A stretch of 64,000 nucleotides of DNA from Phyto melanocephala (lineage: Eukaryota > Arthropoda > Insecta > Diptera > Rhinophoridae): assembly GCA_941918925.1 (NCBI GenBank), contig OW799234.1:109985884-110049883 (forward strand), written 5' to 3'. Under the pieces are notes generated by a model. That model did no database searches. It was not told the origin of the DNA and saw only the letters and a program-made list of their open reading frames with translations. Each line of letters starts with the position of its first letter. Within the stretch, counting starts at the first letter, position 1. Both the position numbers and the translations under genes were made by a program. Below are positions 36,401 through 48,245 of the stretch, piece after piece.

Positions 36401-39400
36401 CTTTAACATAAAACTCCTTTCCTATACTGTGTCTAAACTGTGAGCAAAAGGATACTGATGATCCCAAGTAGAAAGGCCTTAACTCGTATATTTTATGAAA
36501 TTAGTTTTTTTCGTTGATTCCAATAAATTTCACACAGAAACACCTCGATAAAAAAAATAATATAATAGTTTCAAAAATTACATTATGATAAAACAATTAC
36601 TATCACGCTTATACCTTCCCCTGTATAGATAAAATTATTTGAGTTAGGACATTTTTACATGTGACCAACGATATGTAGATAATATCATTATCATGATTAC
36701 TTTTATTGCTATACCTTAAACAAATGTCTTCTTCACGTTGCATTTGAATACAAAATGCAACAGTTTGTTGTTTGTATTAAATAATGAAAATTGTTTTTTT
36801 TTCTCATCTATCATTTGTTCTCTTGTTTAAAAAAAACCCTTATTTTACAGGCATAGTAACAATTAAAATATTGCTGTTGTTTATTCCATGTATGTCTCTT
36901 TATTTTGTGCACTTTATTTTATTGTATTTTTTTATTTATTTAACATCAGGTTTATACAAGTTTTTCTACTTTTTACTTTCCCAGCAAAACAAAATAGCCT
37001 GAGATTAATAGTTTACTACAAAGCTAAATAAGGCGTTTATAAAATAAATTTTCTATCAACATTTTATGAATTAATGCGTAGTTAAAAAGTAAAAAGTATC
37101 AGCCTGCCTAGTGGTTTTAGGATTCAATTCAACCCGAAACGATCTATTATAATTAACATTAATTATTTAATCAATAAATATAGTTTAAATATAACATTAT
37201 ATTGTAGCTGCCGTATTCATAAAAAATATCTTGCGTTATTGAAGGCTTATTTGACAAGTTTCTTAAAATACGGTACATTTTAAGATTAGTTATTAAAAAA
37301 CTATCCTGCGTGACTTTGTAAATTCAAATTAATGAATGGATTAATTAAAATTATGTTTAGTTCATTTTTATGCTTTCATCAAATTTGATGTTTTTTGAAA
37401 GAACTTAATATAAAAATATTTGTTTAAGCCTAATATTTTTTTAAATAAATGTTTTTTATGTAGGTACCTTCTACATAATTAAACATAGTTTTTTTTGCTG
37501 GGTTATTTAATAGATTGAAGTAGCGTTTTGACCATATGATCACTGTCTTGTTTTTATTGTTGCTTCATTTGAGGTTGTTATTATTGTTAAACGAAAGCCA
37601 CGATCAAAACAGAAAAGAAAATACAAATATTTTGGTTTAAAAGTGACTAATGTCATATCAACATGTTGCTAAAAGTTAAAATGTTAAGAAAGATATAACG
37701 TAAAATGTTGACAAAGCATGTTTCGATTGCTTTTAAATTGTGTTAAAGAGCGAAAAATAAGTGGTTGCTTGAATTATAAGAGTGAATTATTAAACAAAAT
37801 TATTGTTTTTTTAACATTAAAGGGAGTGAATTTAACAATTGTTTTTAAAATTAGTTTATAAGGGATAGTTATTGTGTTTAGCATGTGGAACATTTAATTT
37901 GTTTCTGATAGTTTAAACAACAATTAGGTATTCTCTTATCAGTTATAATTCTAGTAAATGTAAAAATGTAATTTTTTGTTATAATTCTTTTGAACTTTTT
38001 ACTTTTCGTATTTAAGGATCAGTAAGATCTTTATTATATAGGAAGGTAGGTACTTGTACATACTTACAAGTAAACCGTTCTTACAATTGAATGTATTTAA
38101 AGTGCATAAATATTTTTCCCATCACACATGACTAAGCCATCAAACTGACCAAAACAAATGTTATTGTTTGTGCTTTTCAAAACTTAAATATTCTTTTTGC
38201 GGAAGTTTATTCTTTTATGATATTAAGAATTATTTACACTAAGAATGCATTTGCCGTAAATTAAAGGTAAATAAAAGCTAACAAATATATGGAAAAAAAT
38301 ATGGAAAGTATAAAAAAGGTATAAAAAGAGATTAATAAAGCAGAGAATCCCAACAATTTAAGCAGCACCTAGTAAAATTTTTAAGTTTTTCAGGGAACAT
38401 GTTCAAAAGGAAAATATTTTAAAAGTTATTTATTTTTATAAAGCATTTTTTCTACAGACAATTGTAAAAAAAAACTCTTGATGAATATTCTGTTTATCTC
38501 TACAAGGTTTATGAAATTTTATTACTAAACTTAGGTACTATGAGATATTTTCTAAAATAATTTTGTATTTTTATTAAATATTTATGTTTCTATATTTATT
38601 TTAATAAGAGAATTCAAAATAGCACGTTCGTTATCAAAGTCGGAATTTTTAAGTTAAGCTTGAGAAATAATTTTTAGAAATAACTTAAAAGTTTGGATTT
38701 AAGTTTAATATTTTTTTTGTATATACATATAATAATATTCGAAAAATTTTAAAAAAATAATTTTTGAAATTATAAATGTGACTGTATTAAAATTGCGTTT
38801 AAATTTATGTACTAAATTTTATATGAATAACCAACAAGTAGATATTTTATAATACATGTTCTAACATACATAAACAAAAGGCAAGTTGTATTTCTGAAAT
38901 ACGAATGTGTCTGCAAAAGCCAGCCAAAAAAACGCCTCATAACTTAATCAACTCCAGTAACATTAAATATTATTTTTTTAATTGTATATTTTTCTTATTT
39001 TAATATTGTTAAGAGAGATAATGTCTTAATATAAGAGTATCGATACTTAAGAAAAAACAAACATAGTACTCTAAATAACAAGTGGACCCACAAAGATTAC
39101 CTTTTAAGCGCTTAAATCCGTTTGTGGGTGTTATTGTAACAAAGTTTCAGTACTTAATTTTGTGTAAAAACTTAAATTTTTCTGACTGAAATGTAAATAA
39201 CGTCAGTACGTATATACAACTTTAAATATTACTAAATTGCTTCCTAAAACACTTCCACTTCGGTCACAATTCTGGAAAATTTTTGAAAAAATATAATAGA
39301 AAATTTATAATAGGTTAAACGAACAAGCAAGCTCAAGGTCCTGACAACTAATAAAGAATTTATTCTTTTTTAAATTTTAGAATAATTCGAAACTTCTAGA

Positions 39401-39807
39401 AACAATGTAGAAAACAATTAATAAATATTTTTTTCAACAAATAACTTTCTTGTTAATACATAGAACAACAACAATAAAATACATATATAATTAAGAAAAT
39501 TTAATATATATGTATCACATACATACATAGACGTAAACACATTTAATTTTGAATGAGTGAAACCCCTAATAAGTTCATAAAACATATGTTTTATTTAACA
39601 AAAGTCCATTAAAGGCTCAAAAAAGAAACACAGCATTTTAAACAAAAATATTATTTACAACATACTTGCGTTGCACAGATGAGTATTAGGCCTGAAAAGC
39701 TTGGCAAAATTATTAAACGCGTTTTTTTAATTAAAAGTTCTAGTTTTTTTAATGGTTTTAGGTGTAGTATGATATAAGAAATCTAGTGGCAGATTTAAAA
39801 AAAAAAT
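33438..39807. other. 6.4 kb AT-rich non-coding stretch
   Basis: No gene, RNA or element end recognised. Contents are long T runs (about 34238-34265) and a GCT/GTT-rich tract at 35205-35265 whose frame (35109-35348, minus) is low complexity. 36165-36225 has an inverted TCAAACATA/TATGTTTGA pair. 39085-39128 has the inverted pair GTGGACCCACAAAG/CGTTTGTGGG. This is the longest repeat-poor part of the window. Confidence 0.55.
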
Positions 39808-40800
39808 ACACTGCGCAACAAAAGTACACTGCGCAAAAAAAATTTTTTTGTCTCTGCTAGAAATAAAAGTATGTGGACTATATTGATTTTGATGCCCTTA
39901 ATTCAAATCTGTTTTCCGTTTTTCTCTAGTACGTAAGGATTTTCTGTTAAAGGCGTGGCATATTTCACTCTCTAAATCGTTGGATTGCCAAATATATTTT
40001 GTCATAACTTGAAAACAGGTTCTCCGATTTTAATAGCAGGAGGATCAGAAGATGCACCGGAAAAACTTAACTAACTAAACACATTTCTTTTCTATTTATT
40101 ACTATTTCGGAGTTATTAAAAATGTAATGGCGAAAAAAACATTTTTTCCTGCAAAATTCGTCAAATTTTTTGTTTCCAAAATGACATAAAAAAATTTAAG
40201 AACCAAAAATTTAAATTTTTAAGATTTTTCCAAAAGCCACATTCCTTAGGAATAAAAGTCGGTATAAATAGTAAAACTCAATTAACAAATGTTGATTTTA
40301 AAGGTTTGAGCTCATTCTTGACAGACTGTATGTACATGCATACATATTATGATTTAAGGTCTAATTCAAACAAATTTTTGAAAATTGTAAGGCTCTTATG
40401 AAACAGTATTTTTTTATGAAAAAAGGCTTTATTATATTTATTTTATATTATTTAGTACTTAATATACGGAAAAGTTAAACTAATAAAAATTCCTTAATAA
40501 TTATTAAGTCTTTATTAGCTGCATCATCGGTGTCAGGAAGAAGAATTGTGATGGTTTCTGATGAAAAAGATTTTTTTAATTACCCGTCCTCTTTGCGTAC
40601 TGCTGCTTTTAAAAGGGTCACTGATCAGAAATAACCTATTCAAGACATCTCGATTTGTAACGCTTCTGCTGAATTTCCTCGAATAATTCATAAAATATAA
40701 TCGTAAGGGCTTATTTCTGGCCTCGTTAGCTTCTTCTGACAATTGAATGGTAGCCTGATACCTGGGTGCCCATGTATTTGTTATGTACCTGTATTTATTT
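39808..40800 (-). mobile_element. transposon-like fragment with a coding relic
   Basis: The left edge has two direct copies of TACACTGCGCAACAAAAG (39808 and 39825, the second with A for C), typical of a transposon terminus. On the minus strand from about 40800 to 40533 one frame stays open and ends in SEEANEARNKPLRLYF, FSRSVTNRDVLNRLFLISDP. I recall the pattern E-A-R-N-K, S-R-x-x-T-N-x-D-x-x-N-x-x-x-x-x-S-D-P from repeated insect proteins, probably transposon-encoded, but cannot name the family. The frame ends at TGA near 40533. No ATG-bounded complete gene and no opposite terminus are visible. Confidence 0.4.
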
Positions 40801-43440
40801 TTTGAAAACTTATTTTTGTGATTAATGCTTTTAATAATTATTCTTATTAGGTACGTATATTTATTTCTTTAACATAAAATGTTTTGTAGAGCAGGTATAT
40901 AAAAATATCTTTTATGGGGATGTGTGGGACATTCCCTTATAACTATTATCGATAATAAAGAATTTTTCAAATTTATAATTATAGGCAGGTATTAACATTG
41001 TAAAGTATTTAAAGTGATGTGAATAACAGTTAAAATCAATAATTAAAAAAATATCATAAAAACATCCAGAAACCGAAAAAAAAACATTTAAATCTCATAT
41101 AATTTTCTTCACATTCCTGACTTTAGCAGGGTCTCAGAGCTACAAATCGCAACTAAAAGCCTTCAAAATTTACAATATAATGTAAAATATTGTTGTCTGT
41201 CGAGCTGCGCACTTAGTTCTTAAGATTTCCTAAAATGCAGTTTTGCCTTTTTGGCCAGCTTTTCAGGTCAAATACTCCTCTGTGCGTTGGTTGTTATTGT
41301 TTTTTATTTAGAATTCCATTTAAAAGAAACATATGTACGTATGTATGCATGTATTCATTCATTAATTAAAACAATAAAAATCAGAAGAATAAAAACACTT
41401 AAAATATATTTGATGGCAATAAATGAAAGTGAGTGAAGTGATGGTTTTGTTGTGCTGTTAAAAGTTTAAAATGTCAGTTGTAAGGAATTTCTGGGACATT
41501 GTAATAACAACATCAACATCATCTGCAGCACAAGCTGCGCTGTTAGCATCATTATTATTATTGTCATGATCGCTTAATATTTATTAATTTTTTTTCTTGA
41601 ACTTTTTTCTGTATTATGTCGTCTTTGTGGGGTCTTCATAACGTTTTGTTTGTAAAATATATATACTAATGTTTTCAGTTCATGTATTAATTTGTTGTGG
41701 CTGTAATCTGTCACTATTTCTTTGTTTTAAATATCTTTGAAGAGGCAAGCAGACAGACAAACATATGTAGATACTTTCATGTTAACATTAATATTCTAAA
41801 TACATACCACTTTCTTGCTTACTACCCAATAGATAAATCTAATGATATTATATTTTGGTAAATATGTACATATAAAACTGATTACTTATATAAGTATATG
41901 CAGCATAGTTTTTCCATAGAGAGCACAGTGGTAACAAAAAAAAAAAAAAAAATAGTATCTAAAAAATCGCAGCTTAGGGTATCCAAAAATTTTAAGCTCT
42001 TTATTTATAAAAAATAATTCTATCAATAGAGTATCAAATAAAGGATGCCGGGAAAATTATTGCTTTTTTTTTAAACTACTTATATCATTTTGAATAATTA
42101 TTCGGCTAGATGTCATTTTTTATTACAGAAAATTTCAAAAATTAGTATAATTGTATTTTTTTTAATTCCCTGAAGATGATCGAAATATTACACCCAATTT
42201 ACATGATGAATTTTTTGACGTCCAATTTTGGACGTGATTTTTTTTTTTGGAAGCAAGCGGTGTAGAGAAGAAAGAGGGGTAGAAAAATAGACATGGTTTC
42301 TGTTTTCATGGTTTTTTTTTGACACTTCTCTTTACACTTTTTTCTGTTCTTTTTGTTATTATATATTCTCATCAACTGGGTTGTGAAAATTAAAAAAAAT
42401 TAGACGTCCAAAAAAACCATCGTATGAATTTAAGTAGTTTTTGGTAGTAACATCAAACGGGAATTAAGAAAATGGATGGAAAACAACAGTCTTTATATTA
42501 TTGGAAATCAATTTCTTAAAGACAACTTAAATATTTAAAAATGATTTCTTGAAAAAGTAGTTTTCTCTTATTGCCAGAGATATTAATGAAAATAAATACA
42601 AAAAACAAATTGCAACATCTTTTGGTTGGTGGAAGTATATATCAAATATAAATCTCTTATTTTTAGAATCTTTTTTTTTAAAGTGTTTGAATTTAATATT
42701 TTTCTTTTTTTTCTTTTGTAAATTAAAAAAAAAATTATTAATATACATATATAAAATATTATAAAAGAATTGCTTATCAAATCAAAATTTGTTAACGTTG
42801 ATTTTTGTCCACTACTTATGTGATTCATAAAATAATGCATTCATTTTTTAAATAATATTTATAATAAATTATTTTTATTCTTACACCAATACTGACAGAA
42901 TTGGTAGGGTAGTTGATTGAGAAACAATTGCTATTGTTTTGTTTGAAAATAATGCAAATTAAGATATTTTTGGGTTATTAGTTTACATCACTGCTCACGG
43001 GTAGGCTCCATTTTGATGCTAAATGTCTATCTCTATTGACAAACTTATTGATAAAAATTCCTTTGATGCGACATGTTAGGATAAATAACACCGAAAGTAC
43101 TTTCGAAACCATATTTAATATATAGACCAACTATTTCTGATAACTCAACTAACGATTGGATCTTTTATAATCAGATATAAAAGATTTTATTGCGTGGTTA
43201 TCTGCTTCTCTTATTTGTTGTTGCTAATTCATATTCCAAATCATGAATATAAGCATCTAATAAATTGCATTTCCAGGTCCGAAATAATTATGACCGGGAG
43301 AAGTATATCCTACGCTTTATGTACTAATTTTAGTTTGAGTGATTGATTTATGAATTTAACTAAGTAGATATGTGACAAAGAACAGTATATTCTTAGATAT
43401 GCTAAATAGTTCATTTTAAGCATTCCTGAACAATGTTCTC
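40801..43440. other. AT-rich non-coding stretch
   Basis: No gene recognised. A 15-17 nt A run lies at 41937-41953. The open frames near 42527-42840 (minus) are Lys/Phe/Ile-rich translations of A/T runs. Confidence 0.6.
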
Positions 43441-43482
43441 TTTTCCGTTTCTTTTCAACTAAATAAGTGAAGTTTCAACACA

Positions 43483-43488
43483 TTTATT
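43483..43488 (-). terminator. poly(A) signal AATAAA for the candidate gene
   Basis: AATAAA on the minus strand, about 130 nt beyond the stop of the two-exon gene model. In such AT-rich DNA the hexamer is common, so it is supportive only. Confidence 0.35.
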
Positions 43489-43615
43489 TTGTTCCGAACA
43501 AATTATCAATTTTTGTAAGAAACTGAAATAAAAATTATTGTATTTTTGTTTGCCGTGTCTGTTTTGTGTTTTAGTGGAATAAAATTTTTCGGAAATGTCG
43601 TTGCAGTGTTCATGT

Positions 43616-44044
43616 TTATAAAGTCAGTTCTATGAAGATATCAAAAAATTTAATTCTATTCGAAATTAATTTCCACAATCTCTTCTTCACTCGAATTACA
43701 CAGTGATACCTGCAAGTGTTCACTATCTCCTTACACTCTAAGGTAAAATAACAAACAGGATAACGGTTATATATAAATATTTACAATTCTCCGATAATTA
43801 TATATAAAATAATATTTCTTTTTACAATTTCTTTACCTTCATTAGGGCCAACAAGGTAATAATAGTTATTAACGTTTTCCCATAAGCGACAAAGAGGATC
43901 ATTATTACCATAGTTGGATCTACAGTATTTTAAGTTAAGTTTTCGAGATGGTCTGGTAGGAACACTTAAAGTTATTTTACTTGGCAGGAAATCATAATCA
44001 ATAGCGCCTTGAATTAGACTTATCATAAATAGAAAACTCAGCAT
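43616..44044 (-). CDS. candidate small secreted cysteine-rich protein, two exons
   Basis: Exon 1 is 44044-43837 and exon 2 is 43737-43616, joined across a 99-bp intron (43836-43738). The donor is GAAG|GTAAAG and the acceptor TATTTTACCTTAG. The model gives 109 residues. Residues 1-14 (MLSFLFMISLIQGA) look like a short signal peptide, and Cys fall at 41, 52, 71, 78 and 82. Exon 1 alone reads 87 codons if the intron is kept; exon 2 adds 40 codons with no stop and three Cys, which is unlikely by chance in DNA this AT-rich. The last third is basic (VKKRLWKL). The base composition is also less skewed than its surroundings. Cys spacing is loosely like a worn Kazal-type domain, but five Cys is odd and I do not claim that. 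The start codon context (CTAA before ATG) is not ideal. A further exon or a different family is possible. Isolated: no neighbouring genes in the window. Confidence 0.5.
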
Positions 44045-44162
44045 TTAGCGACGACTTTTTAAAGAAGGCAGATTGCTTTGAATTTTTTATATGAAAAACC
44101 TAAGCAAGCGACTGAACGGAAAAGAGTAGACCAAAAACATGACTGAATTAAATTAAATATAT

Positions 44163-44186
44163 AATACCTGTACATATACAGGTATT
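44163..44186. repeat. palindrome upstream of the candidate gene
   Basis: AATACCTGTA and TACAGGTATT form a perfect 10-bp inverted repeat around CATA. It lies about 120 bp upstream of the candidate ATG. TATATATTT (44163-44155, minus) and two TTCAGTC initiator-like sites (44147-44141 and 44116-44110) are nearby, but TATA-to-initiator spacing fits neither well. Confidence 0.35.
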
Positions 44187-44253
44187 ATTTGAAAAAAATT
44201 ATTATTGTATAAATTTTTGATCACTTGAAAAATTGCATATATATCTACTACTA

Positions 44254-44602
44254 CTAGCCAAGCCCGGCGCGAGTTGCTACGCCCATAATAAATAAAAATG
44301 CATTCTGAATTTTAATTAAATATCAAAAATCATAACTTTTTTTTATGGGCGTGAATAGTCATGACAGCTTAATATGTGTGCAAAGTTTCAGAAAAATCGG
44401 TCCAGTGCAAGTACCTTAAAATTATAACTTTTTGTTGTGCCCACTTTTCTAATCTCTAAATTGCACAGTTATGACAGCTCAATATGTGTGCAAAGTTTCT
44501 GAAAAATCTATCCAGTGCAAGTAGCTAAATATGATAACTTATTTTTTTTAATGGGTGCGGCACTGCCCACTTTTTCTAATCACGAAATTGTTTAATCATA
44601 AT
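44254..44602 (-). mobile_element. truncated non-autonomous Helitron
   Basis: The 3' end is intact at the left: ACTAGCCAAGCCCGGCGCGA, with CTAG at 44254-44257 next to a host A. It keeps about two and a half tandem units, with shortened GC blocks, and breaks off near 44602 inside a unit. The 5' TCTATATATATAAAAG end is missing. Confidence 0.85.
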
Positions 44603-45841
44603 GCTAATACATCACTGTACACCTCAATCAGAAAATAAAGTAAGAAAAATAAATAAAGTAAGAATACTCATCACACTGTTAAATAAAAACAATATAAAGA
44701 AACAGACTGTCGCGTTGGATTTAGTATAGTCGGCGGTTACTTTATATAACAAACATTTCACATCACTTCTTTGTATCTTTGCTCAAGAAAACAATTCAAC
44801 ATTAATGCAACTATGTATCCAAAAGAAACACTTTTAATTTTAGTAAATGTATTTTATGGACTTATTTATATACACACATAACATGTACATAAGAATGTGT
44901 ATTAAAATTACAAATGAAAAGAAATGAAGAAAAAACACATACTTAGTAGAGAAAACCACATTGTGTAACATACTTTGCATGATTGATGACAAATTGCGTT
45001 CAATGTGGTATTGAATACATCATGCACTCACACTATTCACACAAAATAATAAAGATACAAACTTGTAAATGTTTCTAGTTTCTAATATCGTTTATATAGT
45101 AGATACATATTAATGCGGCAATTTCCAAAGACACAAACATGCAACTTCTTTTATATCAGACTCTCCCTCCTTACAGAATTTCGTTGAAAAACTTACAAGA
45201 TGTTTTTATTTATTTAGTTTTTAAGTATGAGAAAACAATTAATTAAAATGCCTTTATTCAACACAAATAAATATTAATTTTTTTTTTTTAATATTTATTA
45301 TTGTTGTTGTTGTTGTTGTTTCGTTATCTGTAAAATATATAATTTTAACACTCCTCCAAGTGTTAAGTGGCTCTTAAGAAATGTATAAACAAATTGTATT
45401 CGACAACAATCAACAAACAACAATGACATATCATCATTAAAACGACATTTTTTTATACATATATTTTGTTCTTTGCTATGACTCTCTCAACATGAATAGA
45501 GTTCGGTCAGGACGTGGGGTATTCTTGTTAGATTTTTATTTTAAATAAACAACACATACACATTTATTCGCTATTATATCTTTGTTTGGTTGTTTAAAAG
45601 AATTAATGATTTTTATGAGTCATTTTTGTATGGGTTTTCTTAAGATATTAATAATATTTTTGCTTGTATTTAAAATTTAATATTTTTTACTAAAATTTTT
45701 TTAAATAAAAAGTTTTTAAAAATACTTTGCTCAGGTTAATTTATATTTAATATGCTATAATTTCAATGTGATAATTGGGGCAAATGCATATTTGCAGCCA
45801 GAAATTTAAAATTGCCTTTGACCAACTAATTGGTTTCTACA
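44603..45841. other. AT-rich non-coding stretch with TTG microsatellite
   Basis: (TTG)n lies at 45301-45320. No gene recognised. Confidence 0.6.
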
Positions 45842-46596
45842 TTTTTATACCCTTCACCTGTGGTGCACAAGGGTATATATAGCTTTGTCATTCCGTTTGT
45901 AATTTCTACAATTTTCATTTCCGACCCCATAAAGTATATATTTTCTGAAAGCTTATGAATAGAGGAGTCGATTAAGCCCTGACTGTCTGTCCGTCTGCCC
46001 GTCTGTCCTTGTGTTGGTTGAAATCAACTTTTAGAAGCAACTATATATTCCTCAGATCTGTATATGGTATTAATCTCTTGGAAATATCCAGGAATGAATC
46101 GCTATTGAAATTCAGCACAATCGTCCAATAACTTTCTGAGATATGAGCAAAAAACCACGACCACCTCGTTTTTTTTCACAATTACAACAACAACATACAT
46201 ACATACATACATACATACATGTAAAAAACATACCAAACAAAAAAAATTACAAAAGAAAATATTAAAAATAAGAAAAAATTATTAAAAAGAACTACAAAAA
46301 AAAATTTAAAAAAAATTTAAAAAATTTTTTAAAAGTTTTTCTAAAAAAATTTTTTAAAAAAATTTTAAAAAATATAAAAAAAAATAATAAAATATAAATA
46401 ATATTATATTAAATAAAATAAAATAAATTTTTTTTGGCTCAGCTGGGATTCGATGCCACATTTATTCTAACGTGTACGTATGCACGTATTTTATATGGGA
46501 TAAATGGTGATACAAACAATTGTTATTGCATGACTACACGTTGTGAAGGGTATATAAGATTCGGCACGGCCGAATATAGCACTGTTACTTGTTTTT
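45842..46596 (+). mobile_element. mini-me/INE-1-like element, copy b, complete
   Basis: Leading end TTTTTATACCCTTCACCTGT then GGTGCACAAGGGTATATATA, itself a hairpin. Core TTTCCGACCCCATAAAGTAT at 45919; GTCY tract CTGTCTGTCCGTCTGCCCGT near 45982; GTTGAAATCAACTTTTAGAA near 46016; GACCACCTCG; a CATA microsatellite at 46194-46220; an A/T-rich zone; GGCTCAGCTGGGATTCGATG at 46436. The trailing end is GTGAAGGGTATATAAGATTC then GGCACGGCCGAATATAGCAC then TGTTACTTGTTTT. TTCGGC-ACG-GCCGAA makes the 3' hairpin, and TATACCCTTCAC/GTGAAGGGTATA are subterminal inverted repeats, as reported for Helentron-type elements. Confidence 0.93.
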
Positions 46597-46666
46597 TCAT
46601 ATATTAATGCATAATCTTGAATATTTGGCTTTTGCTTTCATATTTTTTGATTTTTCTTCTTTTGTT

Positions 46667-47010
46667 TATACCCTACATTTGTGGTGCCAAGGGTATATAT
46701 AGCCAAGGTTATATGTATAGCTTTGTCATTCTGTTTGTAATTTCTATAGTATCGATTTCCGATCTCATAAAGTTGATATTTTCTAAAAGCTTATGCCAAG
46801 GGAAGCAATGTCCGTCGGTTCGGATGTAAGTCGATATAAACTATTAAAAGCCCCCTTATATAAATCTCTATGTAATATTTGTTTTTTTTTTTGGAAATAT
46901 CCAAGAATGAATTAACATTAAAATTCAGCAGAGTTACAATTACAATTCAGCACAATTATAACTTTCTGAGATATATGCAAAAAAACACGACCGCCTCTGT
47001 TTTTGCTTCT
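46667..47010 (+). mobile_element. mini-me/INE-1-like element, copy c, leading half
   Basis: Begins TTTATACCCTACATTTGTGG then TGCCAAGGGTATATATAGCC, 70 bp after copy b and in the same direction. The core is decayed (TTTCCGATCTCATAAAGTTG) and the GTCY tract is reduced. It keeps GGAAATATCCAAGAATGAAT and TAACTTTCTGAGATATATGC. It is followed by a LINE relic and then by family D sequence, which may be its displaced second half. Confidence 0.75.
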
Positions 47011-47059
47011 ATTTGTAGCAACTATTTGCCTCTTGGAATATTGGCAAAAATTTTGGATA

Positions 47060-47466
47060 GTTCGGTTACTGTTGGTTGGTTGGTTATCGTGGTAGTTCGC
47101 TGCACGACAACAGTCAAGTAGAGTCTATATGACTCAGTTTTGACAGGACCACATCACTCGTCAGCTCTTAATGTATCTTAGAATAAATCCAAGAGTAAGG
47201 GTATTAGATCCACCCCGTGGCCGTGAGGTATATCAGTAGATAATTCAGTTCAACTTCAGATATCGCAGAGAGGCCATCCAGTATATGTTCGCCCAGAAAT
47301 CTGTGTCTTTTAGCTGCCAGTGCAGGTTATTCGATGAGAAGGGAGAAAACCGATTCCTCCTTCTCTCTATCCAGACAGCTGCGACAATGGTCGTTCGACG
47401 GAAGTCCGAGTCGACTTGCAGTGACCCGTCAATACCGCCAGCAACCTGTTACTGTAGGGCAAAGTT
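47060..47466 (-). pseudogene. 3' end of a non-LTR retrotransposon ORF2 (RNase H-proximal C-terminus)
   Basis: On the minus strand 47450-47410 reads RLLAVLTGHCKS. After a frameshift come IE, a stop, PALAAKRHRFLGEHILDGLS, then ISEVELNYLL and TATGW, ending at TAA (47206-47204). The match is to the conserved tail of insect I/Jockey-type ORF2: RLL-GLLTGHC, then E-C-P-A-L-A, then a basic R-x-R-x-L-G block and a final A-(T/S)-G-W/L. The Cys of ECPALA has become a stop codon. The sequence continues into a possible 3' untranslated tail ending in CCAACCAACCAACAG near 47070. It is 5'-truncated, as usual for LINEs. Confidence 0.75.
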
Positions 47467-47539
47467 ATATACAAAAATAATTAAAACAAAAATATTTAGA
47501 TATATCAAGTTACTAAAGCTGCTTATTAATTTTTGGACA

Positions 47540-48245
47540 ACATAAGCACACCATGGTACAAATAATGCTCTCGAAAATTATTGACGATAAAAACTGGAAG
47601 ATCGGTTCGAAAGTAACTGAGATATAGACACAAAAATACGAATGCTTTGGTGTTTTTTCTAAAATTTACAAATGAATAAAAATTTTTTTCAGATGCTAAA
47701 CAACAAAGAGGATTGGTATGGATAATAGAAGAAAGAGCTTGACTAGCAAAATATAGTGCACTATAAAAACATTGTAAATCCTTGATAGCTGTCACTTCAA
47801 AATGGCGTACAATAAATTTATATATGGGTGATATCTAGTACTTAAAAATGTACACTCTTCAACCCCCTTAGTAATGGTATCAAATGAAAATGATTCACCA
47901 TGAAGATATTATAATCCAAAATAGCCTCCGAAATAAAATGGCGGCTATAAAGTTTAAATGCACTAACTAAGGCTTTGTATTATAAACATCAACTTATTAG
48001 TAAATAATGAAAGGTCTTGATCAGTAGAATACACTAAATTATGAAAAGGTTTTATATACATACATATGTATGTATGTAGGGAGAGTAATGAAGCAGACTT
48101 CTACAATCTCGGGTCTCTTTCGACCTGTTAAAAGGTTGAAATCCTAAATAAAATGGCAAATAATTCGTTTTTTCTTAACCTATAAATATGGGTGCAACAT
48201 CAAAGGGCTTTACTAGTAGAATACAGCTAACGATTTAAAAATTAA
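47540..48245 (+). repeat. family D repeat
   Basis: Contains AACTGAGATATAGACACAAA then AATACGAATGCTTTGGTGTT at 47614, which on the other strand matches the flanks of the foldback at 19.95 kb. Motifs GCTTGACTAGCAAAATATAG (47734), GTCTTGATCAGTAGAATACA (48013) and GGCTTTACTAGTAGAATACA (48207) are the same internal repeat seen in the 19.3-20.5 kb copy. AAAATGGCG occurs after each. It is probably the interior of a long mini-me variant. Confidence 0.55.

Noticed and set aside
42527..42840. Overlapping 73- and 85-codon minus-strand frames
   Set aside because: Lys/Phe/Ile-rich translation of A and T runs in two frames at once; no motif.
44110..44165. TATA box plus initiator for the candidate gene
   Set aside because: TATATATTT lies about 19 bp from one TTCAGTC and 50 bp from the other, neither at the usual distance of about 30; AT-rich DNA produces such motifs freely.
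47594..47620. GGTTCGAAAGT as a tRNA B-box
   Set aside because: No matching A-box or cloverleaf arms at the right distance, and it lies in repeat family D.
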